Shown here in pieces: positions 8,559-17,994 of a DNA stretch of 42,919 nucleotides. Where the stretch lies: contig JAKMCX010000224.1 of the NCBI GenBank assembly GCA_022428285.1, forward strand, positions 1 through 42,919, given 5' to 3'. The stretch's first letter is position 1, and each line of letters starts with the position of its first letter. Source of the DNA: Flavobacteriales bacterium (lineage in GTDB: Bacteria; Bacteroidota; Bacteroidia; Flavobacteriales_D; Sanyastnellaceae). The translations under genes were made by a program, and so were the position numbers. Under the pieces are notes generated by a model. It was given only the letters and a program-made list of their open reading frames with translations. It made no database searches and was not told the DNA's origin.

Positions 8559-10550
8559 ATGCGCGGAGCGTACCTCCTTTTCTTCATGGCCCTCTTGTGC
8601 GCTGGATCCAGTGCCGCATGGCAACTGGGTGCCTTTGCGCCTCGTCCCATCATCGATGCCCATGAAGCCTTGGGCATTTCACTGCGAAGCGACAACTTGG
8701 GAGGGTTGCCGGACACCATCAACGCCCTGTTTTATGGATCCGGAAAATGTGCGGGATGCCACGGAGAAGACCCCAACGACTTGGCCTCCATTCCTGGGCA
8801 AGTCTTCCCCATGGAACCTCTACCAGAAGGGCCTGACGTAAACGTGGTAGACGATTGGCGCAGTTCCATCATGGCCAACAGCACCAAAGACCCTTTTTGG
8901 AGGGCCAAAGTCAGGCACGAAGTACTCACCAATCCGAGCCACGGTGCAGGACTCGAAGACAAGTGCACCAGCTGTCATGCTCCAGTAGGCCACTTTTCTG
9001 CCCACCACGAAGGCACAGAATATTACACCCTGCTCGAAGCCCTCACCGATTCTATGGCATTGGACGGCGTCAACTGCGCGGTATGCCACCAGCAGGATCC
9101 CGAAGGCATAGGAACCCGTTTCAGTGGAGACATGACCTTCGTAGAGGACACCATTTTTGGTCCCTATGGCGGGGGCAAAGATGAGTACCCGGTCCAGTAT
9201 CAGCCCATGCAGCAGTTCATCGGGTTCTATCCCATGTACGGCGAGCACATGGCCAAATCAGAATCCTGTGCCGCATGCCACAGCCTGATCACCAACAGCG
9301 TTGACCTAGAAGGGGAGTACACAGACTCCACGGTCATAGAGCAAGCCACCTATCACGAATGGCTCAACTCGGCCTACGCCGAAGGTCCGAACGCCGTCGA
9401 ATGCCAAGGGTGCCATGTCCCGCGCATCGACGAACCCGTTACCATTGCTGCGGGATACGCTTGGCTGCAACCCCGATCTCCATTTGGGCTCCACTACTTC
9501 GTTGGAGGCAATACCCACATGCTGCGCATGTTGCGCAACAATGTTGATTCGTTGGACCTCTCAGCCACAGAAGCCCAATTCGACAGCACCATTGCCCGTT
9601 CGTTGGACATGCTGGAAAACCAAACCCTCGAGGTCAACCTCGAAGTGAGCGGCACCCCAGCCGATGGCGGCATGAACATCGAAGTTGAGCTCATCAATTT
9701 GGCCGGCCACAAGTTCCCTTCTGGCTACCCCGCCCGCAGGGCATGGGTTGAACTCACCATGGCGGCCAATGGAGACACCGTCTTCCATTCTGGCGCTTGG
9801 GACCCCTCCACCGGCAGCATCGATGGGCAATTGAATGTGGCCTGGGAGCCCCACCATGACACCATCTCGCAACAGGGTCAAGTGCAGATTTATGAGCTCG
9901 TCCTGGGCGATGTCAACGGGGATCCTACCACGTTGCTCGAACGCGCCTATGCCCACCTCAAAGACAACCGGATGGTGCCGCTTGGATTCGCCAACGACCA
10001 CCCCGTGGGCGACACCACAGCGGTCATAGGTTCGGCACTCAACGATCCCAATTTCAATGTGGATGCCGCAGGCCTAGAAGGAAATGGAGGAGACAAAGTC
10101 ATCTACAAAATTCCGGGGGAGTTGATGGGGCAGAACGTAGACATCACCTGTCAGGTGTGGTACCAAAGTCTGCCCCCAAAATGGGTAGCACCCATGCTGG
10201 AACTCGAAGGAGACAGCCTCATCGATGGCTTCCGAACCTTGTACAGCGCGTTTATCCCAACGCCTGAGCGTGTTGGGGTAGGGGGGCTCAACGTCAACCT
10301 TACCAGCGCAGTCGAAGCAGCGGACGTTCCGACTTTGACTGCTGCTCCGAACCCCTCCACTTCTGGACAGGTGCACATCTCATCGTCCAAGACGCCCTTG
10401 GGGCCATGGATTCTATTGGATGGCAGGGGCAGAGAAGTTCAGCGGGGCAATGCTTCGATGGAAACGCTCACACTGCAACTGCCCAGCGCAGGCCAGTACC
10501 TGTTCAAAAGCAGCCATGGCAGCTTGAGGCTGTTGCGCCCCTCGTCATAA
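8559..10550 (+). CDS. Pentaheme cytochrome c with T9SS sorting tail
   Basis: A 663-aa protein with an N-terminal signal sequence (MRGAYLLFFMALLCAGSSAA). It has five CxxCH covalent heme sites: C64-H68, C136-H140, C173-H177, C237-H241 and C282-H286. The stretch after the first heme (DDWRSSIMANSTKDPFWRAK) is the W..S.MA...DPFW pattern found in multiheme cytochrome c family proteins of Bacteroidota. Residues ~330-560 form a heme-free beta-rich part. The end (APNPSTSGQVHISS ... YLFKSSHGSLRLL) has the PNPS start and closing strands of a T9SS C-terminal domain. The expected outcome is haem attachment in the periplasm followed by T9SS export to the surface. Electron partner and substrate are not evident. 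Start at 8559 follows the terminator by 10 nt. Confidence 0.9.
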   Translation: MRGAYLLFFMALLCAGSSAAWQLGAFAPRPIIDAHEALGISLRSDNLGGLPDTINALFYGSGKCAGCHGEDPNDLASIPGQVFPMEPLPEGPDVNVVDDWRSSIMANSTKDPFWRAKVRHEVLTNPSHGAGLEDKCTSCHAPVGHFSAHHEGTEYYTLLEALTDSMALDGVNCAVCHQQDPEGIGTRFSGDMTFVEDTIFGPYGGGKDEYPVQYQPMQQFIGFYPMYGEHMAKSESCAACHSLITNSVDLEGEYTDSTVIEQATYHEWLNSAYAEGPNAVECQGCHVPRIDEPVTIAAGYAWLQPRSPFGLHYFVGGNTHMLRMLRNNVDSLDLSATEAQFDSTIARSLDMLENQTLEVNLEVSGTPADGGMNIEVELINLAGHKFPSGYPARRAWVELTMAANGDTVFHSGAWDPSTGSIDGQLNVAWEPHHDTISQQGQVQIYELVLGDVNGDPTTLLERAYAHLKDNRMVPLGFANDHPVGDTTAVIGSALNDPNFNVDAAGLEGNGGDKVIYKIPGELMGQNVDITCQVWYQSLPPKWVAPMLELEGDSLIDGFRTLYSAFIPTPERVGVGGLNVNLTSAVEAADVPTLTAAPNPSTSGQVHISSSKTPLGPWILLDGRGREVQRGNASMETLTLQLPSAGQYLFKSSHGSLRLLRPSS

Positions 10551-10570
10551 GGGCACCTCCAGCCTGCGGA

Positions 10571-11335
10571 TCAACCGAAATCCAATCCCACAGGGCAGTG
10601 ATCCGAACCCAAAACTGTGGTATGGATCTCACAGGGACCACATTGGGCCAAGGCGGACTCTGATGCCATGAAATAATCCAGGCGCCAGCCCACATTCTTT
10701 TCGCGTGCACCTCCCCGGTAGCTCCACCATGAGTATTGAACGCGCTCCGGGTTCTGGTGACGCCAGACGTCTGTGAACCCGGCCTTGACCAAGGCCCCCA
10801 TGCCGTCAATTTCGTCCTGGGTATAACCCGGCGTCTTGTTGTAGTTCGCTTTGGGACGCGCCAGATCAATCGCCTGGTGGGCCACATTCAAGTCACCACA
10901 ACAGATGGTGGGCTTTTCTGCGGCCAAACCCGAGAGGTAATCTCGAAAGGCCACGTCCCACTCTTTGCGGAATGGCAAGCGCTTCAAACCAGACGAACTG
11001 TTGGGGGTATAAACCGTCACAAAATGGAAGTCACCAAAATCTGCAGCGGTCACGCGTCCCTCATCGTCCATGCCTTCAACGCCGATGCCATGGGTCACCG
11101 ACTTGGGCGCCTGTTTGGATAAAATAGCGGTGCCTGAATATCCCTTTTTAACGGCACTCGAAGAATGCACATGCCAATCGGGACCGAGGTCAAACAGCGC
11201 TTCCCGCACCTGGTCATCCTGTGCTTTGGTTTCTTGTAACCCGATGACATCAAACCCACTGGCGTTCAGCCATTCCACAAAGTCCTTCTTTACCACGGCG
11301 CGAATGCCGTTGACGTTCCACGAAGCCAATTTCAT
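10571..11335 (-). CDS. xth: Exodeoxyribonuclease III / AP endonuclease (Xth family)
   Basis: A 254-aa Mg-dependent nuclease of base-excision repair that cleaves 5' to abasic sites and trims 3' ends. The exonuclease III motifs appear in order: MKLASWNVNGIRA at the start, LQETK (33-37), VYTPNSS, the catalytic GDLNVAH, and the terminal WRLDYF and GSDHCPV (Asp-His). I chose the ATG at 11335 because it gives the invariant MK-ASWNVNG start; the ORF extension to 11368 adds 11 residues with no family match. It lies 29 nt after the upstream transferase and converges on the cytochrome gene, with a 20-nt gap between stops. Confidence 0.94.
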   Translation of the reverse strand: MKLASWNVNGIRAVVKKDFVEWLNASGFDVIGLQETKAQDDQVREALFDLGPDWHVHSSSAVKKGYSGTAILSKQAPKSVTHGIGVEGMDDEGRVTAADFGDFHFVTVYTPNSSSGLKRLPFRKEWDVAFRDYLSGLAAEKPTICCGDLNVAHQAIDLARPKANYNKTPGYTQDEIDGMGALVKAGFTDVWRHQNPERVQYSWWSYRGGAREKNVGWRLDYFMASESALAQCGPCEIHTTVLGSDHCPVGLDFG

Positions 11336-11364
11336 GTGCGCAAGGTGGCACAGGAACGCCGCAT

Positions 11365-12465
11365 TCAAGCCATGTCTTGGGGCCGAGACCAGCCCCGCGC
11401 CACCAAATTCTGAACCAGCGATTGGACGTCCTCTGTTTGGAAGAGCAAACGGCGCACCTGCAACATGTCCATGAAGTGGGGACCATCGGAAGCAAGGCCC
11501 GCACTGTGGTCCATGCGCACCAAATGGTTGAAGTCTTCGGTCAAGCCCACATCCATCAAACGGTAGTCCCGCTTGACAGGGTCGTAGCCCACAATCAGCC
11601 TGCGGCCTTCCACCTCTGCGAGCTCAAAAAAGTGAGGCGCAGTCAAGAATTCCAACTGCCAAGGTGCCATATAGCCCAGAGAGAAGTAGGGGTAGTAACG
11701 CTCTTTGAATTCAATGCCGACCTGCATCAAACCATCGCCCAGCGCTTTCATAGCGCCACGGACACGGGCACCCGTGGTCTCCGATGGGTCAAACCGCAGA
11801 TAAGAGCCCCACCGCTTGGTGGGCGTGTAGTACTCGAAGTCCCCGAGCGACAGCTTGTAATCAAAGTCAGAAGGAAGGTCCAGGATGTACCCCGGATAGT
11901 ACCATTTGAAACCTGCAGAGCGGCCAAATTCGATTTCCTTGAGCATGGTATAGATGCCCAATCCATATTGGCTGTAATCGGGGTGTTGTAGGCCAATGAG
12001 GCTCGCCATCGAGCGCTCCCCAATGTCGAAGTAGCTCACGGCCACCAACTTGTCGCCATCGTAGACGCAGATTTCCCGCGTATCGAACACCGTCTGATGA
12101 AATCCACTGGTGAGGTACTCGTTCAGAGTAGGATGGATGAATCCTTTGAATCGGTCCTTGTGAAGCGCATACAACGCCTCCTTTTCTGCGTCGGGTTTGG
12201 CAGAACCTATGCTCACGGAAAAGGCACGGTCACAGCGGGACATCCGCTTGCGTTGGCTCTTTTTGAAAGCAAACTTGTCCAGGCTCATCCGGATGTTCAC
12301 CACCCCGAAAATGCCCGACTCAATGCACAACAAATCCACTTTGTACAGCATCACACTGCCACGAAACCAGCCTGAAGCGAGGTACTGATCGTACCGCCTT
12401 GGGGCCAACTTTCTGGGGAAATGGGTTTGAACGAGCACGGCTGTGCAAGATAACTCAGAAGCCAA
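11365..12465 (-). CDS. Aminoacyl-tRNA-protein transferase-like protein (ATE/Bpt, GNAT fold)
   Basis: About 366 aa, resembling the Bacteroidota arginyl/leucyl-tRNA-protein transferase family. It has SGWFRGSVMLYKVDLLC near the N-terminus and a FKKSQRKRMSRC segment after it, the KSQRK...R signature of ATE proteins. GNAT-like elements follow (VYDGDKLVAVSYFDIGERS, then GLGIYTMLKEIEFGRSAG and WYYPGYIL). Family enzymes add an amino acid from charged tRNA to the N-terminus of proteins, creating N-degrons. No ATG precedes the conserved part: the frame opens after a TGA and offers TTG at 12465 or GTG at 12438. Amino-acid donor and acceptor specificity cannot be told from sequence. ClpS, which reads N-degrons, is encoded 12 kb away. 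Confidence 0.82.
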   Translation of the reverse strand: MASELSCTAVLVQTHFPRKLAPRRYDQYLASGWFRGSVMLYKVDLLCIESGIFGVVNIRMSLDKFAFKKSQRKRMSRCDRAFSVSIGSAKPDAEKEALYALHKDRFKGFIHPTLNEYLTSGFHQTVFDTREICVYDGDKLVAVSYFDIGERSMASLIGLQHPDYSQYGLGIYTMLKEIEFGRSAGFKWYYPGYILDLPSDFDYKLSLGDFEYYTPTKRWGSYLRFDPSETTGARVRGAMKALGDGLMQVGIEFKERYYPYFSLGYMAPWQLEFLTAPHFFELAEVEGRRLIVGYDPVKRDYRLMDVGLTEDFNHLVRMDHSAGLASDGPHFMDMLQVRRLLFQTEDVQSLVQNLVARGWSRPQDMA

Positions 12466-12486
12466 CAGCTGGACGACCTTTGGGCA

Positions 12487-13887
12487 TCAGAGGTAACGAG
12501 AAATCCATTGGGCCAAGGCCGACTTCGCAGGACCAAAGGGCGGATAAGACAGGGGCACTGCAGTCAAGGGCAGAGATTTGCGCATGACGCTGCGCCTGTT
12601 GGAGAACGCCTCAAAGGCCGCCTTACCATTGGACCGCCCCATTCCGCTGGCCTGCACTCCTCCAAACGGCAATTCAGGATTGGCAATTTGCACCACGGTC
12701 TCACCAATCCCTACAGTACCAGAACGCGTGCCATCCAACCATAGATTTCTGCGGTGTCTGTCCCGACTAAAAATGTACATGGACAGGGGCTGGTCCTTGA
12801 CTTTGGCAATCGTTTGAGGAACGGTGGCAGGATCGGTCCAGGTCAGGACGGGCAACAATGGACCAAAGATCTCCTCTTGCATGACCCGCATGTCCATGGT
12901 CACATCGCCCAATATCGTGGGCTCCATGAACCGCGAATCCGCGTCATATTTTCCGCCGTGCAACACTTTTGCACCTTTGGACACGGCATCGTCCAAGGTG
13001 TCTTTGAGCCGCTCGAACTGCGCTGCGTTGACGATCCGACCATACTCCTTGGAAGACGCCACATTTCCTGTAAAGCATTGTTCCCAGCGTTGGACCAAGG
13101 CCGACACCAACCCATCCATGGCCTCCTCCTCAACCAAGAGGTAGTCCGGCGCAATGCAAACCTGGCCCGCATTCAAAGCCTTGCCCCAGGCCAATCTTTT
13201 GGCGGCTTGGGTGGGGGAGACCGAACAGTCGACAATGGCGGGGCTCTTGCCGCCCATCTCTAGCGTCAAAGGCGTGAGGTGCTCGGCCGCGGCCCGCATG
13301 ACTTTGCGGCCCGTATCTGTGCCTCCAGTAAAGAAGATGTGATCAAAAGGCATCCCGGTCAGGGCCGCTGCATCTGCAGGTCCGCCCAACACCACTTGCA
13401 CCCAGTCTTCTGGCAGGGTCGAACGCAACCATTCCGCCATGACCTTCGAGGTCTCCGGAGTGTGTTCCGGGGGCTTGACCACCACACGGTTGCCAGCGGC
13501 CAAAGCCGCGATGACAGGTTTGATGGTGAGCAACAACGGGAAGTTCCAAGGGGCGATGACCAGCACCACGCCTTTGGGCTGCAGTACGATTTCAGAACGG
13601 GTACCCAACAACTGAACCGGAGTCGCCCGGCGGTCTGGCCGCATCCAATCCGACAGGTGCTTGCGCACATACTGTATCTCCTTTCGAATGGGAAAGAATT
13701 CCGTGAGCCGGGCTTCGGGTTCGGACTTCCCCAAGTCTTTGTGCAAGGCCTCGAGCAAGGCAGACTCGTGGTGGCGCAAGCCGGCCAACATGGCCGTCAA
13801 AATCTCTTGTCGGTCTTTGCGCGAAGGCACTGGATCAGACCTGTGGGCATCTCGAAGAGCGCCATAGATCTGGTTCAAATCCGACAT
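12487..13887 (-). CDS. Aldehyde dehydrogenase, class 3 type
   Basis: A 466-aa NAD(P)-dependent aldehyde dehydrogenase. Catalytic features are N115 in IAPWNFP, the Rossmann segment FFTGGTDTGRKV (185-196), the general base E210 in LEMGGKSP and the nucleophile C244 in NAGQVCIAPDY. The short length, the absence of an N-terminal targeting part and the QVCIAPDY sequence are typical of the ALDH3/fatty-aldehyde branch. The ATG at 13887 shares a base with the TGA of the upstream SPFH gene (TGATG), implying translational coupling. A role in clearing lipid-peroxidation aldehydes beside a membrane SPFH protein is a reasonable inference but not shown. Confidence 0.92.
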   Translation of the reverse strand: MSDLNQIYGALRDAHRSDPVPSRKDRQEILTAMLAGLRHHESALLEALHKDLGKSEPEARLTEFFPIRKEIQYVRKHLSDWMRPDRRATPVQLLGTRSEIVLQPKGVVLVIAPWNFPLLLTIKPVIAALAAGNRVVVKPPEHTPETSKVMAEWLRSTLPEDWVQVVLGGPADAAALTGMPFDHIFFTGGTDTGRKVMRAAAEHLTPLTLEMGGKSPAIVDCSVSPTQAAKRLAWGKALNAGQVCIAPDYLLVEEEAMDGLVSALVQRWEQCFTGNVASSKEYGRIVNAAQFERLKDTLDDAVSKGAKVLHGGKYDADSRFMEPTILGDVTMDMRVMQEEIFGPLLPVLTWTDPATVPQTIAKVKDQPLSMYIFSRDRHRRNLWLDGTRSGTVGIGETVVQIANPELPFGGVQASGMGRSNGKAAFEAFSNRRSVMRKSLPLTAVPLSYPPFGPAKSALAQWISRYL

Positions 13888-14873
13888 CAATCCTTGAGCA
13901 ATTCCTTGATGCTGCCTACACTGCCCATCATGCCACTGGCCTCGTATGGCATGAAGACCACCCGCGACTTGTCGTTGGAAGTTTCCATCATCTTTTCAAG
14001 CGCATCCACATAACGCACTGCGATCAGGTATTGGGTAGGGTCAGCCTTGGTGGTGGACACGGCCTCTGCCACCATGCGGATGGCCTTGGCCTCAGCCTCG
14101 GCCACTTGAAGGCGGGCGTTGGCCTGACCCTCAGCTTGGAGAATGGCCGCCTGACGTTCTCCCTCTGCCTGGTTGATGTCGGCGCCTTTTTGGCCCTCTG
14201 CTTGGAGAATGGCTGCCGTCTTGGTTCCCTCGGCCTCGATGATCTGCGCACGGCGGCTTCTTTCGGCCCTCATTTGCTTCTCCATCGCTTCCTTGATGTC
14301 CTGGGGAGGATTGATGTCTTGAAGCTCAACGCGGTTCACCTTGACGCCCCATTTGTTGGTCGCCTCGTCCAAAATGGCGCGCAACTTGGTATTGATGGTG
14401 TCCCGGCTAGACAAGCATTCGTCGAGGTCCAATTCGCCCAAAACATTTCGCAGCGTGGTTTGGGTCAGCTTCTCGATGGCATTGGGGAGGTTGCTGATCT
14501 CGTAGACGCTTTTCACAGGATCGGTGATTTGGAAATAAATCAAAGCGTTGATCTCTGTGACCACATTGTCTCGCGTGATGACACTCTGGCGGGGGAAGTC
14601 AAATACAGTCTCCCTCATGTCGATGCGCTCCAGCATTTTGTAGGCCACAACGCGCTCGCCCATCGCATCTTCTTTGGAATACCGCCATACACTGGCACGG
14701 GGACGGTCCACAAAAGGAATCAAGATGTTGATGCCTGCAGTCATGGTGGTGCGGTAACGCCCCAGCCGCTCTATGACCAAGGCTTCACTCTGCTTGACGA
14801 TGCGCAATCCTCGGATCACGACCACCATAGAGAGCAGCAAAAGGGCAATGGATATGAATGAGAAACCTTCCAT
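13887..14873 (-). CDS. SPFH/Band 7 (stomatin-like) membrane protein
   Basis: A 328-aa stomatin/QmcA-type protein. One N-terminal membrane helix (4-22) is followed by the Band 7 domain (about 25-200; ERLGRYRTTMTAGINILIPF, then VTRDNV-like VITRDNVVTEINALIYF). A long Ala/Glu/Lys/Arg coiled coil follows with repeated AEG units (EAEGTKTAAILQAEGQKGAD ... AEGQANARLQVAEAEAKA, about 210-275), then a conserved C-terminal part. Such proteins oligomerise into membrane scaffolds. An NfeD protein is encoded 18 nt upstream; SPFH-NfeD pairing is one of the most conserved bacterial gene neighbourhoods. Confidence 0.94.
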   Translation of the reverse strand: MEGFSFISIALLLLSMVVVIRGLRIVKQSEALVIERLGRYRTTMTAGINILIPFVDRPRASVWRYSKEDAMGERVVAYKMLERIDMRETVFDFPRQSVITRDNVVTEINALIYFQITDPVKSVYEISNLPNAIEKLTQTTLRNVLGELDLDECLSSRDTINTKLRAILDEATNKWGVKVNRVELQDINPPQDIKEAMEKQMRAERSRRAQIIEAEGTKTAAILQAEGQKGADINQAEGERQAAILQAEGQANARLQVAEAEAKAIRMVAEAVSTTKADPTQYLIAVRYVDALEKMMETSNDKSRVVFMPYEASGMMGSVGSIKELLKD

Positions 14874-14891
14874 GTTTATAGGATATTCTGA

Positions 14892-15374
14892 TTAATTCAA
14901 TGGCTCAACGATGAGCACGTTCGACTCAACGCCCACAATGCGCAACTGAGCTCCAACCTCAAAGTCAGAGGGATTGTTGACCGACGCCGCACCCTCGGCG
15001 CGGACGCCATTCCAGTTTGGGGGGAATTCAATCAACCAATCGTCTCCATCAATTCTCCCGCGCCCCCTGCCAGAATGGGGGTCGATGGCGAGGGTCATGC
15101 GCACGGTTCTTCCAGGAAGGGCGTCTACGCCCGTCGCCACGGATTCTCCGCTAAACCAAACGCGCATGGCCATGGGCCGCAGAAACAACAGCGACAGCAC
15201 TGCACCAGCAGAGGCCGCCACGAATTGATACTCCCAGAAATAGGTGAACATGCTGGCCACTCCTCCTGCAAAGGCGCCCACTGCGAGCGACCCCAGCACC
15301 AAACCAGGGACAAAAGCCTCGCCAATCAGCAACATCAAAAATGCCAAAGTCCACCAATGCCACTGCTCCATCAT
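14892..15374 (-). CDS. NfeD-like OB-fold membrane protein (short form)
   Basis: About 160 aa. Two or three closely spaced membrane helices in the N-terminal half (WTLAFLMLLIGEAFVPGLVLGS, then FVAASAGAVLSLLFL) are followed by a C-terminal OB-fold-like domain (LPGRTVRMTLAIDPHSGRGR ... GAQLRIVGVESNVLIVEPL). It lacks the ClpP-like protease domain of long NfeD proteins. It lies just upstream of the SPFH gene, its usual partner. The frame also allows a GTG start at 15392. I prefer the ATG at 15374, which starts directly before the first helix (MMEQWHWW). Confidence 0.85.
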   Translation of the reverse strand: MMEQWHWWTLAFLMLLIGEAFVPGLVLGSLAVGAFAGGVASMFTYFWEYQFVAASAGAVLSLLFLRPMAMRVWFSGESVATGVDALPGRTVRMTLAIDPHSGRGRGRIDGDDWLIEFPPNWNGVRAEGAASVNNPSDFEVGAQLRIVGVESNVLIVEPLN

Positions 15375-15429
15375 GAGGTCAAAATAACGCACAACGGCCC
15401 AACATGGACTGCAGCTTCAGAATTCCGAA

Positions 15430-17994
15430 TCAACGGAGGAAAACCCGGACAGCACCATCATCGGAGAATGCTCGGATGATGATCGGCCCAATGGCATCAC
15501 AAGGAATGCGGTCCGTTGTAGCCCAACTGCCAGACCACCAGAGCCTTCCAGTGAGGTCGTACAGCGCGATGCGCCCCCGCACAGGAGGCCCTTCAAAGCC
15601 GACCATTCCACCTGCACGCCAACAGCTCAAACCGCCCAGCATTCCAGTAGGGTGGGAACCAACACCGTTGATTTCCAAGTCCAATGCTCCTGATTGCACG
15701 CAACCTTCGGCATCTTCTAACGCCCAATCCAAGGAAGTTGGGGCCAGCGCCAAACCTGCACTGTCCAATCCTCCAGACCACACCACGTCATATGGAGGTG
15801 TGCCGCCTGTCACATCGAGTGCGACCCAGACTGTATCCGAGTCACCTAGAAAACTCCAATTCACATCCACCTCCAATACAGGAGGCGCAACGACCGCAAC
15901 CGTGTCGAGCACGGCACAGCCCACAGCATCCAATGCCACCACCGGCCACACCCCGTCAGACAGAGCCGACGGATCAGCCCCATTCCAATCGACTTGCAAG
16001 GGAGGCGTACCGCCCGCCACTTCAAAAGACACTTCTGCAACCCCACCAAAGCAAGGGGGATTCACCACATCCAGCGTCAGAGTCAACGCCTCTGGCATGT
16101 CCACCAGCACTACAGTATCCAAAACACACTGAGGGCCATACTGCCATTCAACAGCAATGGAATCCAAGGCGACCTGCACAACGGTGTCCAGCGGAAACGA
16201 CAAGGAGTCCATCCAAACCACACTTTCTGCGCCCATTGCAGACCAAGACAACACGGCGCTGTCCCCAAAGCAAACAGGGGGGGTGACCTCAAACTCAGGG
16301 TCTCCGAGAGGGGCCACATCTGCTGTCAAGACCCATTGAATGGATGATGTTCCATTCCACCAAGATGCTTCCAACACCTGCTCACCGGAAGCAGACGCCC
16401 ACACGGAGTCCGATGTGAGGGGCACGCCGTTCCAAGTCATCTCGAAATCGCCGCTCAGTGCAGGAACCACCCAACCTTGCTCATCCCATGGACAATCGCG
16501 GTTGAGGACCTCGGGCATTGCGCCCGCTGCGCCCTGAACCAACACATGCGCGGTATCGGCATCCAAAGCATACCACGTCTCGGTATTGGCACCCGGCCAG
16601 GTCACCACTATGGAGTCCAATGTTTGAAGGGTATCCATCCCAAAAAAACGGGTATAGGAATGCTGCGTCACAAAATCCGAACCCGCATCCACTTGCTGCA
16701 TCTGCCTTCGCCCTGCGGCATACACCTCGATGAGGGCGCCGACAGCGTGAGAATTAGAGGTGGTACCAGCCAACCGCACGGTCATGCGAGAAGCCGCCTG
16801 CTCATTGGTATTGAGCAGCAGCTGTGCAATGGGAATGGCCCCGTGTCCGATGATATCAGGAGCCCGGTCACCATCCAAATCGAACCGACCAAGGTGGTAC
16901 AATGGAAACTGCTCATTGGGCCATCCCGTTTCATCTTCTTGAAAGGCCAATCCCGAATCAAGCGCCATATACAGCCGGTTGTCGACAGGGGATTCAGAGG
17001 GCCAATTCAGCGTCGCCACCATCAAGTCTTCACGGGCATCTCCATCGACATCAACTGCACAACCTCCCCAGCCAAAATCTTCAATGCCGCCTACACCTGA
17101 ATCCAAGGCCACATCTACAAACCCCGAATCGGTTTGCTCAAATAAAGAATGGGGCAGGTTGGCAACCTCTGTGCAAAACAAGTCCCAGTCGCCGTCTTGA
17201 TCCGGGTCAAAAACCGTGGCCGTCATCGGATCAATCACATTCAACAAACCCAACTCCAGCGCCACATCCACAAAGGTGCCATCCCCTTGATTGCGGTACA
17301 TGGCATTCTTGAAGCTGGGACGGTCGTTGATCACCCAGAGGTCTTGCCATCCATCCTGGTCATAATCGAGCCAAGCACCTTGAAAAGAAGACTTGATGCC
17401 ATCATGGACACCGACGGAATCAGCGGCCAGCGTGAAGTATCCTGAACCATCGTTGATCAAAAGGGCATTCGTATGGTGGTATTCTTCAATGCTGATGTGG
17501 TAAGAGGCGATGTAAACGTCGAGGTCTTGATCCTGGTCAAAGTCTGCCGCAGAAATGCCCCGGGGGTTCCATTGGATCCAGTCCGGCACACCCCTCGCAG
17601 ACGATTCATCCACGAGCTCACCGCTGCCATTTCGGATGTAAAGCTTCACCCCATTTTGCCGGTGCCCAGTAAACAAATCCAAATCTCCATCCCCATCTAC
17701 ATCCACCCACAGCACGCCGGTAGCCTGGCCTTCGCCCTCCAACTCTAGATCCAAATCAAAACCACCTTCCGTCCTGAGGTATAGGCTGACGTTGCCCGAA
17801 GCCTGTGCAACGGTCAAATCGTCCAAGCCATCCGAATTAAAATCCGCACAGCTCAAACCGCACCCCCAAAAACTCCCTGTGCAAGAAGCAGAAAGCAAAT
17901 ATTCAATGGAGACGTCCTCCCACTGGGCCATGGCGGGGGAACACCCCCACAGCAACCACAGCATCAAAGGACACCGACCAAAAAGCCAACGCAT
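15430..17994 (-). CDS. FG-GAP/ASPIC-UnbV/SprB-like surface protein, paralogue 2 (854 aa)
   Basis: Signal peptide MRWLFGRCPLMLWLLWGCSP (cut near AMAQ) from the ATG at 17994, which overlaps the upstream stop as TAATG. Residues ~25-400 contain at least seven FG-GAP units with Ca loops (DFNSDGLDD, DVDGDGDLD, DFDQDQDLD, DYDQDGWQD, DPDQDGDWD, DVDGDARED, DLDGDRAPD). An ASPIC/UnbV domain follows (GALIEVYAAGRRQMQQVDAG ... YTRFFGM). Then come SprB-like repeats with a PPCFGG...GGTPPLQVDW...DAVGC pattern. The final ~60 residues (GRIALYDLTGRLWWSGSW ... RVFLR) look like a shortened T9SS tail. Close in layout to the next gene upstream. Binding partner unknown. Confidence 0.9.
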   Translation of the reverse strand: MRWLFGRCPLMLWLLWGCSPAMAQWEDVSIEYLLSASCTGSFWGCGLSCADFNSDGLDDLTVAQASGNVSLYLRTEGGFDLDLELEGEGQATGVLWVDVDGDGDLDLFTGHRQNGVKLYIRNGSGELVDESSARGVPDWIQWNPRGISAADFDQDQDLDVYIASYHISIEEYHHTNALLINDGSGYFTLAADSVGVHDGIKSSFQGAWLDYDQDGWQDLWVINDRPSFKNAMYRNQGDGTFVDVALELGLLNVIDPMTATVFDPDQDGDWDLFCTEVANLPHSLFEQTDSGFVDVALDSGVGGIEDFGWGGCAVDVDGDAREDLMVATLNWPSESPVDNRLYMALDSGLAFQEDETGWPNEQFPLYHLGRFDLDGDRAPDIIGHGAIPIAQLLLNTNEQAASRMTVRLAGTTSNSHAVGALIEVYAAGRRQMQQVDAGSDFVTQHSYTRFFGMDTLQTLDSIVVTWPGANTETWYALDADTAHVLVQGAAGAMPEVLNRDCPWDEQGWVVPALSGDFEMTWNGVPLTSDSVWASASGEQVLEASWWNGTSSIQWVLTADVAPLGDPEFEVTPPVCFGDSAVLSWSAMGAESVVWMDSLSFPLDTVVQVALDSIAVEWQYGPQCVLDTVVLVDMPEALTLTLDVVNPPCFGGVAEVSFEVAGGTPPLQVDWNGADPSALSDGVWPVVALDAVGCAVLDTVAVVAPPVLEVDVNWSFLGDSDTVWVALDVTGGTPPYDVVWSGGLDSAGLALAPTSLDWALEDAEGCVQSGALDLEINGVGSHPTGMLGGLSCWRAGGMVGFEGPPVRGRIALYDLTGRLWWSGSWATTDRIPCDAIGPIIIRAFSDDGAVRVFLR

